Assembly: GCF_032926325.1 (NCBI RefSeq)
Contig: NZ_CP136709.1
Coordinates: forward strand, 1,941,501 to 2,005,500
Length of the DNA: 64,000 bases
Direction of reading: 5' to 3'
Origin: Aestuariibaculum lutulentum
GTDB lineage: Bacteria; Bacteroidota; Bacteroidia; Flavobacteriales; Flavobacteriaceae
Shown here: in pieces, positions 49,812 through 59,063 of the stretch
Layout of the letters: the number at the start of each line of letters is the position of its first letter
How positions within the stretch are numbered: the stretch's first letter is position 1
Notes under the pieces: model-generated
The model's database searches: none
Told to the model about the DNA's origin: nothing
Seen by the model: only the letters and a program-made list of their open reading frames with translations
Position numbers and translations under genes: made by a program

Positions 49812-51779
49812 TTGATTTCTCCTGCTTCTATAGATTTAGTTTTTGAAACCGCCCGTGTCGAGGAGGTTATCGGCGATTTTGTTCAGCTTAAAAAAGCAGG
49901 TAGCAACTTTAAAGGCTTAAGTCCGTTTAGCGATGAGCGTTCCCCAAGTTTTATGGTATCACCGGTAAAACAAATCTGGAAAGATTTCTCCACTGGAAAA
50001 GGAGGTACAGTGGTGTCGTTTTTAATGGAGCACGAGCACTTTACTTATCCAGAGGCCATAAAGTATTTGGCAAAAAAATACAATATTGAAATTGAAGAAA
50101 CTGAAGTAAGTAACGAGCAAAAGGAGAAGGCCAATGAACGCGAGAGTCTGTACTTGGTAAGTGAATTTGCAAGTTCTTATTTTCAAAAAATACTTCATAA
50201 AACCGATCAGGGTAAGTCTATTGGTTTGAGCTATTTTAAAGAACGTGGATTTACCGAAGAGACTATAAAACGATTCGATTTAGGATATTCGCTTGATGAA
50301 TGGCAGGCCTTTACCGATGAAGCCTTAAAGCAAGGATACAATTTAGATTATCTTGAAAAAACTGGATTAACCATTGTAAAGGACGAAAAGCGTTTCGACC
50401 GTTTTAAAGGGCGGGTTATGTTCCCTATTAAAAGTATGAGTGGTCGCGTGCTTGGTTTTGGGGGGCGAATTCTGATTAATGATAAAAAGGCTGCGAAATA
50501 CCTGAATTCACCGGAAAGTGATATTTACCATAAAAGTAATGTGCTTTACGGAATTTATGATGCCAAACAAAGCATTGCCAAAGAAGATAATTGTTATTTA
50601 GTTGAAGGTTATACCGATGTGATTCAGTTTGTCCAAACCGGGGTCACCAACGTGGTGTCATCATCTGGAACGGCATTAACATCAGAGCAGATTCGTTTAA
50701 TTAATCGTCTTACTAAAAACATTACTGTGCTTTTTGATGGTGATGCAGCGGGTATGCGTGCATCGCTTCGTGGTATCGATTTAATTTTGGAGCAGGGCAT
50801 GAATGTTAAAGTGTGTTCGTTTCCGGAAGGTGAAGACCCAGATAGTTTTGCCAGGCAAAATACTTTAGAGGAGTTAACTGAATATTTAAACGAAAATTCC
50901 AAAGATTTTATTCAGTTTAAAGCCTCCATACTTTTTGAAGAATCTAAAAACGACCCAATAAAAAAGGCTGAAACGGTTAGAGATATAGTTAATAGTATAT
51001 CAAAAATTCCGGATCAGATAAAAAAGGAAATTTATATCCAGGAGTGTGCCCGAATTATGGATATAAGTGAAGATGTTCTTTTTAGTACTTTGGCTCAAAT
51101 TACAAATAAGGATGCAGGCGATGATAAAAAGTCGGGTAGAGGCGATTACAAAGCTTTCGACGTTATTAAAAATCAGCAACAACCTGCAACGGTTAAAAAG
51201 GTTGATGTTCAGTATTTGTTGGAGCGCAAAATTATTGAAATCTTATTGCTTTACGGAAATAAGTCTGAAGAGTTTGAAGATTTGGTTTTAAAGGAAAATG
51301 ATAAAGGCGAATTGGAGCTGGAACCCGTTATTCATACTGCTAAAGTATTTGAGAAAATTTATTTAGACTTACAGGATGATGAAATGCAGTTTGGGAATCC
51401 GCAGTTTAAAACCATTTATTATACCCTTATTGAAGCTTTAAATCAGAATGAGAATTTTGAATTGAAGAGTTTTATCAATTCGGTAGACCCCGATATGGGT
51501 TATGAGATTTCCAATATCTTGATGGAAGACGAACGCTATACACTAGATAATTGGCAACGCATGGATATCTTTCCTAAAGAAAAACAGCACAGCGTTGCAC
51601 AATTAGTTAGTGAAACTATACTTAACCTCCGTTGTTTTTTAATAGACCAAAAAGTCAAGGAATTTCAACAAGAAACATTGGCTAATAAAGCCGATGTAAA
51701 TAGAAATGTACTTGAAGAAGTTAAAGACTATTCTGGTTTGAAAATGTTACTGTCTAGAAAACTTAATCGTGTTCTATAA
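49812..51779 (+). CDS. dnaG: DNA primase with degenerate zinc-binding domain
   Basis: A 655-residue primase that lays down RNA primers at the replication fork. The TOPRIM core is clear (YLVEGYTDVIQFVQTGVTNVV near 263-283, VLFDGDAAGMRASLRGIDLIL near 308-328), as is the YSLDEWQAF/FKGRVMFPI N-terminal RNA polymerase part. In the N-terminal CHC2 region, usual CPFH and CFGC ligands are replaced: Ser37, Ser40, Asp58 and Thr61, so no zinc can be held there. The start is TTG; no ATG is available before the conserved VFETARVEEVIGDFV. It overlaps the convergent regulator by 6 bases. Confidence 0.95.
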   Translation: MISPASIDLVFETARVEEVIGDFVQLKKAGSNFKGLSPFSDERSPSFMVSPVKQIWKDFSTGKGGTVVSFLMEHEHFTYPEAIKYLAKKYNIEIEETEVSNEQKEKANERESLYLVSEFASSYFQKILHKTDQGKSIGLSYFKERGFTEETIKRFDLGYSLDEWQAFTDEALKQGYNLDYLEKTGLTIVKDEKRFDRFKGRVMFPIKSMSGRVLGFGGRILINDKKAAKYLNSPESDIYHKSNVLYGIYDAKQSIAKEDNCYLVEGYTDVIQFVQTGVTNVVSSSGTALTSEQIRLINRLTKNITVLFDGDAAGMRASLRGIDLILEQGMNVKVCSFPEGEDPDSFARQNTLEELTEYLNENSKDFIQFKASILFEESKNDPIKKAETVRDIVNSISKIPDQIKKEIYIQECARIMDISEDVLFSTLAQITNKDAGDDKKSGRGDYKAFDVIKNQQQPATVKKVDVQYLLERKIIEILLLYGNKSEEFEDLVLKENDKGELELEPVIHTAKVFEKIYLDLQDDEMQFGNPQFKTIYYTLIEALNQNENFELKSFINSVDPDMGYEISNILMEDERYTLDNWQRMDIFPKEKQHSVAQLVSETILNLRCFLIDQKVKEFQQETLANKADVNRNVLEEVKDYSGLKMLLSRKLNRVL

Positions 51780-52403
51780 CGATTCTTTAAGTTTGGCTTG
51801 ATTAACTAAATCTACCAAGTTAGTCACTTTTAATTTACGCATTAAACGTGCTTTATAAGTACTAACGGTTTTTTCGTTAATATCAAGCTCCTTAGAAATT
51901 TCTTTATTCTTTTTACCGATTGTAAGAAGTTTTAAAACTTCGGCTTCTCTAGTAGAAAGTTTTTTATAGAAAGTTCCAGATTTGTTTGCTCGGCTTCCAA
52001 ATGCTAACTGTTGTGTTAACTCATTACTTAAATAAATACCACCTTCAGCTACTTTTAAGATAGCCTCGTTAATGGTGATAACGTTTACAGATTTATGTAA
52101 ATACCCATTAGCGCCGGCTTTAATGGCGTTAATCGCATATACTTCTTCTGGTTCACCACTAAAAATAATGGTTTTTACGTCTGGATAATCTTTTTTAAGA
52201 TAACGCAAAATGGTTAACCCGTTTAATTTTGGAAGATCTGCTTCTGTTAAAAGGATGTCTACAGGATTATTTTTGATGAATTCCATTGCGGCTTCGCCGT
52301 TGTCAACACTTCCTACAATTTTAATGTTTGAAGATGCAGAAAATAGAACCTCAAGCCCTTTCCTGGTAATAGGGTGATTGTCTGCTATTAATACTTTTAC
52401 CAT
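51774..52403 (-). CDS. NarL/FixJ-type response regulator with Glu at the phospho-acceptor site
   Basis: A 209-residue regulator: receiver domain (1-120) and a LuxR-type helix-turn-helix (KLSTREAEVLKLL near 143-155, KEISKELDINEKTVSTYKARLMRKL near 161-185). The receiver keeps Asp8, the Ser of IIFSGE and the Lys of GYLHK, but in DILLTEADLP the phospho-acceptor Asp is replaced by Glu54, which often mimics the phosphorylated state. No histidine kinase is nearby, so it is an orphan. It may bind DNA constitutively. Targets cannot be told from this window. Confidence 0.9.
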   Translation of the reverse strand: MVKVLIADNHPITRKGLEVLFSASSNIKIVGSVDNGEAAMEFIKNNPVDILLTEADLPKLNGLTILRYLKKDYPDVKTIIFSGEPEEVYAINAIKAGANGYLHKSVNVITINEAILKVAEGGIYLSNELTQQLAFGSRANKSGTFYKKLSTREAEVLKLLTIGKKNKEISKELDINEKTVSTYKARLMRKLKVTNLVDLVNQAKLKESL

Positions 52404-52500
52404 AATTTTAAAGCTTTATTATAATTAGTTAGAGAGGTTATTATAATTGAGAGAATAAGCTTAATACAAAAGTAGGTAATTATTATGTGATTTGCAATAA

Positions 52501-53289
52501 TTAAAGCAAATTGTTTGGAATTTCGCAAACAGGTATAGGAATCATCTTATGTTTGTTAGCTGTATTAAGTCGTTTGTAGATTTTAAACACTTCTTGCTCA
52601 CGTCCAGTGAAGTCTTCGGCAGTCTTACCTTCGGCATCTCTTTCCATAGCCCATTCCAATTCCGGGTACGAAGCGCCTATTTGGTCTTCGTCTGTACGAT
52701 CGTCTCCCCACAATCCGTCTGTAGGTGCTGCATCAATAATTTCCTGATTAACGCCTAAGAATTTAGCGATTTCGTAAACCTGTGTTTTGTATAAATCGGC
52801 AATAGGGCTTAAATCTACACCGCCATCACCATATTTTGTATAGAACCCAACACCAAAATCTTCAACTTTATTACCAGTTCCTGCAACTAAAAGTCTGTCT
52901 AATGCAGCAAAGTAATAAAGGGAAGTCATTCTAAGTCTGGCTCTGGTATTGGCTAACGACATAAACCGTTCTTCTTCGCTTTCTACAGATGGTAAAGAAG
53001 CAATTAAACTATCGAACACTGGTGTTAAGTTTACCTGTGTCATAGTAACATCTTTAAAATTGGCTTGTAACCATTCAATATGGTTTAAAGCCCGACTCAC
53101 TTGATTAGGTGCCTGGTGAATAGGCATTTCTAAACATAAAAGAGGTAAACCTGTTTTGGCACAAAGTGTTGAGGTTACGGCAGAATCGATTCCGCCAGAT
53201 ATACCAATTACAAATCCTTTTACGCCTGCTTTTGTAGCGTAATCTTTTAGCCAATTAACTATATAATCTACAACTTTTTCTGTTTGCAT
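52501..53289 (-). CDS. nadE: NAD+ synthase (ammonia-dependent)
   Basis: A 262-residue enzyme converting deamido-NAD to NAD. The ATP PP-loop is GISGGIDSAVTSTL near 29-42; TGNKVEDFGVGFYTKYGDGGVDLSPIADLYKT is the substrate-binding block and PTDGLWGDDRTDEDQIGASY a further hallmark. There is no N-terminal nitrilase domain, so ammonia is the expected nitrogen donor. The ATG giving MQTEKVVDYIVNWL is used; an ATG 42 bases upstream would encode an unconserved tail overlapping the promoter. Confidence 0.94.
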   Translation of the reverse strand: MQTEKVVDYIVNWLKDYATKAGVKGFVIGISGGIDSAVTSTLCAKTGLPLLCLEMPIHQAPNQVSRALNHIEWLQANFKDVTMTQVNLTPVFDSLIASLPSVESEEERFMSLANTRARLRMTSLYYFAALDRLLVAGTGNKVEDFGVGFYTKYGDGGVDLSPIADLYKTQVYEIAKFLGVNQEIIDAAPTDGLWGDDRTDEDQIGASYPELEWAMERDAEGKTAEDFTGREQEVFKIYKRLNTANKHKMIPIPVCEIPNNLL

Positions 53290-53316
53290 ATTAAATGAAT
53301 TTAATTCTAAGAATAG

Positions 53317-53336
53317 TACCTTTGTAAACAAAAATA
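53317..53336. promoter_or_regulatory. Face-to-face -7 elements for gldB and nadE
   Basis: TACCTTTG on the plus strand (53317-53324) and TATTTTTG on the minus strand (53336-53329) are both perfect TAnnTTTG matches, 4 bases apart and pointing at each other. RNA polymerase bound at one should block the other. Confidence 0.5.
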
Positions 53337-53381
53337 AACGAATCGGCCAATTAATAAAAATTTATAGCGTTTAAGTTTTAT

Positions 53382-54344
53382 ATGAAACAGGGATTATTGT
53401 TTTTAATTTTTTTAGCAAGTGTTATTTCTTGTCAAAAAGAAGATAAATTAGAGAGCGAAATTGCAAAAATTAATGTTGATGCCAAGGTTGAGCGATTCGA
53501 CCAGTTGTTTTCAAAGTTAACGCCTTCTAAATTAAAAGATTTAAAAACGGCATACCCTTTTATGTTTAATGAAAAATTTACCGATTCATTTTGGATAGAT
53601 AAGGCTTCAGATAGTTTACAAAAGGTATTATTTAAAGAGGTCGATAAAACCTTCAATAATTTTGCGCAGACCGAATTGGACATTGAATCGCTTTTCAATC
53701 ACTTAAAATATTATTTCCCGGAATTTCATGTACCAAGAATTATTACGGTTACCAGTGATGTCGATTACAGGAATCGGGTTATCGTTACCGATACCATCGA
53801 TATTGTGGCTTTAGATAATTATTTAGGGGCAGATCATGAGTTTTATCAAAGTATTCCAGTGTATTTGCGAGAAGGATTTAACAAGGAAAACATTGTGGTT
53901 GATCTGGCAGGAGAATACGCCAAAAGATATATCTATCCGGTTCATAACAGAACCTTTTTGGATGAAATGATATATTTCGGAAAACAAATGTATTTTAAGG
54001 ATATTATGGTGCCATTTAAAAGCGAAGCGTCTCGAATAGGGTATACAGAAGACGAATTAAAATGGGCACAAACCAATGAAAGTTATATCTGGCGTTATTT
54101 TGTAGAGCGTGAAATGCTGTTCAGCACCGATTCTAAATTATCAGGACGATTTATAGCCGATGCACCGTTTTCTAAATTTTATTTGGAAGGTATCGATTCA
54201 GAATCACCAGGACAACTGGGACAATATATAGGATGGCAAATTGTAAGAGCATATATGAAAAATAATGAGGTGTCTTTAAAAGATATGCTTACTGCAAATG
54301 CCGAAGAAATTTTTAATAACTCAAAGTTTAAACCAAGAAAATAA
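53382..54344 (+). CDS. gldB: Gliding motility lipoprotein GldB
   Basis: A 320-residue lipoprotein, lipobox ending at Cys17 (ASVISC). The sequence matches GldB along its length: VERFDQLFSKLTPSKLKDLKTAYPF near the start, VALDNYLGADHEFYQSIPVYLRE in the middle, and SPGQLGQYIGWQIVRAYM near the end. The H-x-x-x...GWQIVRAYM part recalls DUF2268-type zinc peptidases but is not proof of activity. GldB is essential for gliding in Flavobacterium. It is followed without gap by gldC. Confidence 0.93.
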   Translation: MKQGLLFLIFLASVISCQKEDKLESEIAKINVDAKVERFDQLFSKLTPSKLKDLKTAYPFMFNEKFTDSFWIDKASDSLQKVLFKEVDKTFNNFAQTELDIESLFNHLKYYFPEFHVPRIITVTSDVDYRNRVIVTDTIDIVALDNYLGADHEFYQSIPVYLREGFNKENIVVDLAGEYAKRYIYPVHNRTFLDEMIYFGKQMYFKDIMVPFKSEASRIGYTEDELKWAQTNESYIWRYFVEREMLFSTDSKLSGRFIADAPFSKFYLEGIDSESPGQLGQYIGWQIVRAYMKNNEVSLKDMLTANAEEIFNNSKFKPRK

Positions 54345-54683
54345 ATGTCAAAAAATCATACTTCAAAAATAGAACTTCAAGTAGAACTTGACGAGAATAG
54401 AATTCCAGAGAAATTATTTTGGACTGCTGAAGATGGCGGTATTGCTCAGGAAGAAGCTAAAGCCATGTTGCTTTCGGTTTGGGATTCTAATGCACAGGAA
54501 ACGTTACGTATCGACTTATGGACGAAAGATATGCCTGTAGATGAAATGAAAGTGTTTTTCCATCAAACTCTTGTAGCTATGAGTGACACGTTTCACCGAG
54601 CGACACAGGATGAGAAAATGACTGCAACCATGAAAGATTTCTGTGATTACTTTGCAGAAAAGTTAGAAATCAAAAAACAGTAA
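54345..54683 (+). CDS. gldC: Gliding motility protein GldC
   Basis: A 112-residue soluble protein matching GldC: SKIELQVELDENRIPEKLFWTAEDGG, KAMLLSVWD, LRIDLWTKDMPVDEMKVFFHQTL and a helical C-terminus. GldC increases gliding efficiency in Flavobacterium but its biochemical role is unknown. It starts on the base after the gldB stop, the conserved gldBC pair. Its end nearly meets that of the convergent peptide deformylase-like gene, with a single base between. Confidence 0.94.
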   Translation: MSKNHTSKIELQVELDENRIPEKLFWTAEDGGIAQEEAKAMLLSVWDSNAQETLRIDLWTKDMPVDEMKVFFHQTLVAMSDTFHRATQDEKMTATMKDFCDYFAEKLEIKKQ

Positions 54684-54684
54684 A

Positions 54685-55314
54685 TTATTTAGTGGCGTCT
54701 TGTATTTCTTTCGATAAATGATCGAGGTACAAGATGCCATTTAAATGGTCTATTTCGTGTTGAAAGATTACTGAAGTAAAACCTTCAACCGTTTCCGTTT
54801 TATATTTAGCGTCCATAGTATCGTAAGCAATTTTTATACTAAAAGCTCTCGTGCTTAAAGTGTCGCTTCTGTTAGGGATTGATAAACAGCCTTCTTTGCA
54901 AACCTGTTTCTTTTTAGAATACTCCTTGATAACCGGATTTAGGTATACTTCAAAAGGAAGGTTTTCTTTATCGAAGCGCTGTACCCAAATAATATTTTTT
55001 AAAATTCCAACCTGAGGCGCAGCAATGCCCACACCCATAGACATACTGTCTCTTACAGTCGCGTATAAACGTTTTACAAACTGCTGTAAAATGACATCAT
55101 CGGGATTGGCCTTTATTTTTGAACTTTTAGAGCGGAGTAAAAGAGAATCTTTTTTGTTTGTGATATTATAAACACGCATAGGAGCGAAAGAGTCTGAATC
55201 CATTATTAAGGCAGTTTGTTCTGTTGAAAATCCATTTCGAAAAAGATTTTTTGGTCCGTGACAAGAGAACATAGCCATAACTATTCCTAAGAAAAGAATT
55301 CTATATACTTTCAT
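54685..55314 (-). CDS. Exported peptide deformylase-like lipoprotein
   Basis: A 209-residue protein whose C-terminal domain has all three peptide deformylase motifs: GVGIAAPQVG (94-103), EGCLS (141-145) and QHEIDH (185-190), so the metal ligands and catalytic Glu are intact. In front is a signal-peptide-like segment with a lipobox (VMAMFSC, Cys18) and about 55 linker residues, unlike cytoplasmic Def. It is likely anchored in the envelope, where formyl-Met removal from nascent chains is not expected. It is last in the elongasome operon, 31 bases after rodA. The ATG giving MKVYRILFLG is chosen over one 42 bases upstream. Confidence 0.82.
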   Translation of the reverse strand: MKVYRILFLGIVMAMFSCHGPKNLFRNGFSTEQTALIMDSDSFAPMRVYNITNKKDSLLLRSKSSKIKANPDDVILQQFVKRLYATVRDSMSMGVGIAAPQVGILKNIIWVQRFDKENLPFEVYLNPVIKEYSKKKQVCKEGCLSIPNRSDTLSTRAFSIKIAYDTMDAKYKTETVEGFTSVIFQHEIDHLNGILYLDHLSKEIQDATK

Positions 55315-55345
55315 AAAATGAGGATTGATAAAAGTCTGTTTTAGA

Positions 55346-56623
55346 CTACCATTCATTGATTCTGTTCGAATCTAATTTTATAAAGATAAAGATTAAAATG
55401 GTAAATGCCCAAAGTCCGGAACCACCATAACTAAATAACGGAAGAGGAATACCAATGGTAGGTATTAAACCCATAACCATCCCAATATTTATAAAGAAAT
55501 GCACAAAAATAATGGCCGCAACACTGTAACCGTAAACCCGGCTAAACTGCGATTTTTGTAATTCGGCTAAATGAAGAATTCTAAGCAATAACAGAATGAA
55601 TACAATAACAACAAGAGAACTTCCAAGAAATCCCCATTCTTCGCCAACAGTACTGAAAATATAATCGGTGTGCTGTTCAGGTACAAATTTACCAGTCGTT
55701 CGAGTACCTTCCATAAAACCTCTTCCTGTAAAACCACCGGAACCAATGGCTTTTTCAGACTCGTTTAAATTATATGCAAAAGTTCTTTTCATTTGCTCTA
55801 ACTTTTCCGGGTCTTTTTCTAAGCGAAGCCATAAACTAATACGGTCTTTTTGGTGAGGTTGTAATACCGAATTGTAAAAGAATTTTATTCCGAAGGCGAC
55901 ACCAGCTGATAATAAAAAAACAGCAACGAATGCTAAAAGATTAGATCTTCGTTTATTTAAAAAATAATATCCGAAGATTAAAATGCCTGCAACAATTGTT
56001 GCTATTAATCCTCCAAATTTTAGTGATAAAATGGATATTAGGATGAGGGAAACTCCAATATTTAAATAGAATTTTGGTAATCCTTCGCGATATAAAACAA
56101 AGAAAAACGCACCGTAAACAATAGTACTACCAGTATCGTTTTGTAGTAATACTAATAGGGCAGGAATGATAATGATTATAAAAACCTGTATTTGGTCTTT
56201 AAAGGTTTTTATATTGGTATTTAGGTCACTTACGTATTTGGCAACAGCCAGTGCCGTTGCGGTCTTGGCAAACTCACTGGGCTGAATCGTCATGCCTCCA
56301 ATGCCATACCAGGAGGTCGCTCCGTTTACATTTTTACCAAATACAAATAATCCCATAAGGGAGAGCATGGATATAATATAAATAACACTGGAGAACCGTT
56401 CGTAAAATTTCGCGTCTATGGCGAGTAACAATACAATAAGTATAAACGTTAAGAAGATAAAGATAAGCTGCTTGCCGTAGGGTTGCGAAAAGTCAAAATA
56501 ATCAATGCCTTCGCCAACATGAGACGCCGATATAATATTAATCCAACCAAAGCCAGCTAACAGTAGAAAAAGAAAAATGGTAATCCAGTCAAATTTAAAA
56601 TGTCGATGTGTGTCTCTAACCAT
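55346..56623 (-). CDS. rodA: Rod-shape-determining SEDS protein RodA
   Basis: A 425-residue polytopic membrane protein, the SEDS glycan polymerase of the elongasome. It carries SEDS hallmarks: INIISASHVGEGIDY, QPSEFAKTATALAVAKY near 107-123, QNDTGSTIVYGAFFFVLYREG, HTDYIFSTVGEEWGFLGSS near 317-335 and the final PLFSYGGSGLWAF. It overlaps pbp2 by 8 bases, so synthesis of the polymerase-transpeptidase pair is probably coupled. Confidence 0.95.
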   Translation of the reverse strand: MVRDTHRHFKFDWITIFLFLLLAGFGWINIISASHVGEGIDYFDFSQPYGKQLIFIFLTFILIVLLLAIDAKFYERFSSVIYIISMLSLMGLFVFGKNVNGATSWYGIGGMTIQPSEFAKTATALAVAKYVSDLNTNIKTFKDQIQVFIIIIIPALLVLLQNDTGSTIVYGAFFFVLYREGLPKFYLNIGVSLILISILSLKFGGLIATIVAGILIFGYYFLNKRRSNLLAFVAVFLLSAGVAFGIKFFYNSVLQPHQKDRISLWLRLEKDPEKLEQMKRTFAYNLNESEKAIGSGGFTGRGFMEGTRTTGKFVPEQHTDYIFSTVGEEWGFLGSSLVVIVFILLLLRILHLAELQKSQFSRVYGYSVAAIIFVHFFINIGMVMGLIPTIGIPLPLFSYGGSGLWAFTILIFIFIKLDSNRINEW

Positions 56624-58559
56624 TAATATTTTGGTTGTTAAGTTTGGCTAATTCTTCTTTTAGTTCTTTGTATTCTTCCGGCGATACTTGTTCTAATGTT
56701 GTTGCTCTGTTTATCCCAAATGGTTTTCCTGAATATGGCTTTTCATATTCATGTTCTAAGGTATGTCTTAATAACCAGTCTTCTAAATCTGTACGTGTAA
56801 TTTCTCCTTTTAGATGTTTTTCTATAAGTAAACTTGCTACACGACCAGCAAAGCGGCTTCCCCAATATCCATTTTCAACAAAAACAGCTAAGGCAATTTT
56901 TGGGTTTTCTTTAGGTGCGAAAGCCACAAATATAGAGTGGTCGGTAAGCTGCGTTTTTACACTGTCTATAATTGCAAAGTTTTCCACCGTACCCGTTTTT
57001 CCGCAAATGTCAATATCTTTTACCTGTAAGGCAGATGCAGTTCCTTGGCGATATACTTGTAACATGCCTTCAATAACCGGTTCGAAATTTTGTTTATCTA
57101 TGGTTGTGTATTTAGGCGTTGTAAAATCTTCCGGGATTTCTTCACCTTCAATGTGCTTAATGATATGCGGTGTGTAATAATAACCACGATTAGCTATAGC
57201 TGCTATCATATTGGCTAATTGAATAGGCGTGGTAGCCACCTCACCCTGACCAATAGCGTTTGATATGGTATAAGTAGAGTAGAAGGTATTCGGATAAATG
57301 TATTTGTAATAATCTCTATCAGGAATTCTTCCTTTTTGCCCCACGAACAAATCGTTGTTTAAAAAGTTTCCTAAACCAAAACTCTTGGCATGTGCACTCC
57401 ATTTGTCAATGCCATCTGAAGCGCTTCCGTTTTTATCTAATATTTTTCGATAGGCCGTAGCAAAGTATGCGTTACAGGAATGCTGAATGCCACCAATCAT
57501 ATTGTTTCTGGTGCCATAGGCACAGTGGCATTTCATAACACGACCACCATAATGGTAGCCTCCTGAACAGGTTACTGTTTCATTAGGTGTCATAACGCCC
57601 TCCTGAAGTGCTATTAAAGCATTCATCAATTTGAAAGGGGAACCAGGTTCATAAACACCTTGTAAACTTCTGTTGAAAAGCGGTTTAGCAATAGAATCGT
57701 TAAACAGTTTAGTGAAGTTTTTAGAACGATCTCGACCGACTAATAAGTTGGGGTTATAGGTTGGGGCAGCAATCATGGCAAGAATCTCACCAGATGAAGG
57801 TTCAATGGCTATGACTCCACCACGTTTATTACGCATTAATAATTCTCCGTAAGCCTGTAAATTGGCATCAATGGTAATAGTAATGTCTTTTCCCTGAACA
57901 GGAAGGGTGTCATAAATCCCTTCTTTATAGGGGCCAATATTTCTATTAAATCGATCTTTTTGAATGAACTTGATCCCTTTTACACCGCGTAGAATATTTT
58001 CGTAAGAAGCTTCGATACCTTGTTTTCCTTTTAAATCTCCAGATTTATAATACGGATCATTTTTCATATCTCCGTAGTTCACCTCACCAATATCTCCTAG
58101 AACGTTAGCACCGATAGAAGTCTGATAATGTCTGAGCGAACGTTTCTGAATATAAAAACCTTCGAACTTCCGCATTTTTTCCTGTAAAACAGCATAATCG
58201 GCTTTTGATAACTGCGGAATAAACACTGAAGGTAAGCGAGGCGAGTAGTGGTATGCTTTGTCGTAAATATCTTTAAAGCGTTGTTTGTCTATTTTCAATA
58301 ACGAACAAAACTCTAAAGTGTCCAGTGGTTTTACTTCACGAGGAATCACCATCACATCGTACGATGGCTGGTTAGATACTAATAGTTCACCGTTTCTGTC
58401 GAAAACAAAACCGCGCTTCGGATAATCGTAAACTTTTCTAATGGCATTGTCTTCAAATAAATTATCACTACTCGGATTATAGATTTGGAGATAAAATAGC
58501 CTAGAAATAAACAATAATCCTGCTAGAACTATAATAATGTAAAGCAAAAACTGTCTCAT
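56616..58559 (-). CDS. mrdA: Penicillin-binding protein 2 (elongasome transpeptidase)
   Basis: A 647-residue class B PBP. One N-terminal membrane helix (about 4-26), a dimerisation/pedestal domain (NQPSYDVMVIPRE near 63-75), and a transpeptidase domain with the catalytic Ser307 in SPFK (SxxK), SCN near 363 (SxN) and KTGT near 523. It crosslinks side-wall peptidoglycan with RodA. It starts right after mreD (stop at 58560) and overlaps rodA. Confidence 0.95.
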   Translation of the reverse strand: MRQFLLYIIIVLAGLLFISRLFYLQIYNPSSDNLFEDNAIRKVYDYPKRGFVFDRNGELLVSNQPSYDVMVIPREVKPLDTLEFCSLLKIDKQRFKDIYDKAYHYSPRLPSVFIPQLSKADYAVLQEKMRKFEGFYIQKRSLRHYQTSIGANVLGDIGEVNYGDMKNDPYYKSGDLKGKQGIEASYENILRGVKGIKFIQKDRFNRNIGPYKEGIYDTLPVQGKDITITIDANLQAYGELLMRNKRGGVIAIEPSSGEILAMIAAPTYNPNLLVGRDRSKNFTKLFNDSIAKPLFNRSLQGVYEPGSPFKLMNALIALQEGVMTPNETVTCSGGYHYGGRVMKCHCAYGTRNNMIGGIQHSCNAYFATAYRKILDKNGSASDGIDKWSAHAKSFGLGNFLNNDLFVGQKGRIPDRDYYKYIYPNTFYSTYTISNAIGQGEVATTPIQLANMIAAIANRGYYYTPHIIKHIEGEEIPEDFTTPKYTTIDKQNFEPVIEGMLQVYRQGTASALQVKDIDICGKTGTVENFAIIDSVKTQLTDHSIFVAFAPKENPKIALAVFVENGYWGSRFAGRVASLLIEKHLKGEITRTDLEDWLLRHTLEHEYEKPYSGKPFGINRATTLEQVSPEEYKELKEELAKLNNQNING

Positions 58560-59063
58560 CTATTTTTTTCTGCTAAAAATAATGGTTGCAAGAATGCACA
58601 ATAAAATAGTAAATATACTTGAGAATAACGTTTTCTGAAGCACTAAAATTACTTTTGAAGCATTAAATATTTCTAAAGAAAACAATACAAATTGATGCAA
58701 TAGCGTAAGTATGGAAATATAGGTGAATTTAGATCCAAACTCCACATTATCAAATTTAATGGTTTGGTGCTCGTACATCATCCCAAAGGAGAACTTTAAA
58801 ATTAATGGTCTTGCGTAAGCAATAAAAACACTTGCTGCTGCGTGAATACCTCCGGAATCCTGAAACAAATCGATAGCTAATCCTATTAAAAAACTTAAAA
58901 AGATAATTAATAAACGATTGTTTTTTACCGGAAATAATAAAATGAATAAAATGTATGGGTACGGATTAATATAACCTAAGAAATTGATGTGGTTACATAT
59001 AAGTACCTGAACCAGTACTAGAACAATAAAGCGGGCAATATTTGAGTAAGCGGTATTATTCAT
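58560..59063 (-). CDS. mreD: Rod-shape-determining membrane protein MreD
   Basis: A 167-residue protein with about five hydrophobic helices and little else conserved, as is normal for MreD (FIVLVLVQVLICNHINFLGYINPYPYILFILLFP, then IFLSFLIGLAIDLFQDSGGIHAAA). The position between mreC and pbp2 identifies it. It overlaps mreC by 8 bases. Confidence 0.88.
   Translation of the reverse strand: MNNTAYSNIARFIVLVLVQVLICNHINFLGYINPYPYILFILLFPVKNNRLLIIFLSFLIGLAIDLFQDSGGIHAAASVFIAYARPLILKFSFGMMYEHQTIKFDNVEFGSKFTYISILTLLHQFVLFSLEIFNASKVILVLQKTLFSSIFTILLCILATIIFSRKK

Noticed and set aside
56635..57177. Plus-strand open frame of 180 codons opposite the pbp2 gene.
   Set aside because: Antisense shadow of a well-conserved penicillin-binding protein; Ser/Cys-rich with no family resemblance.
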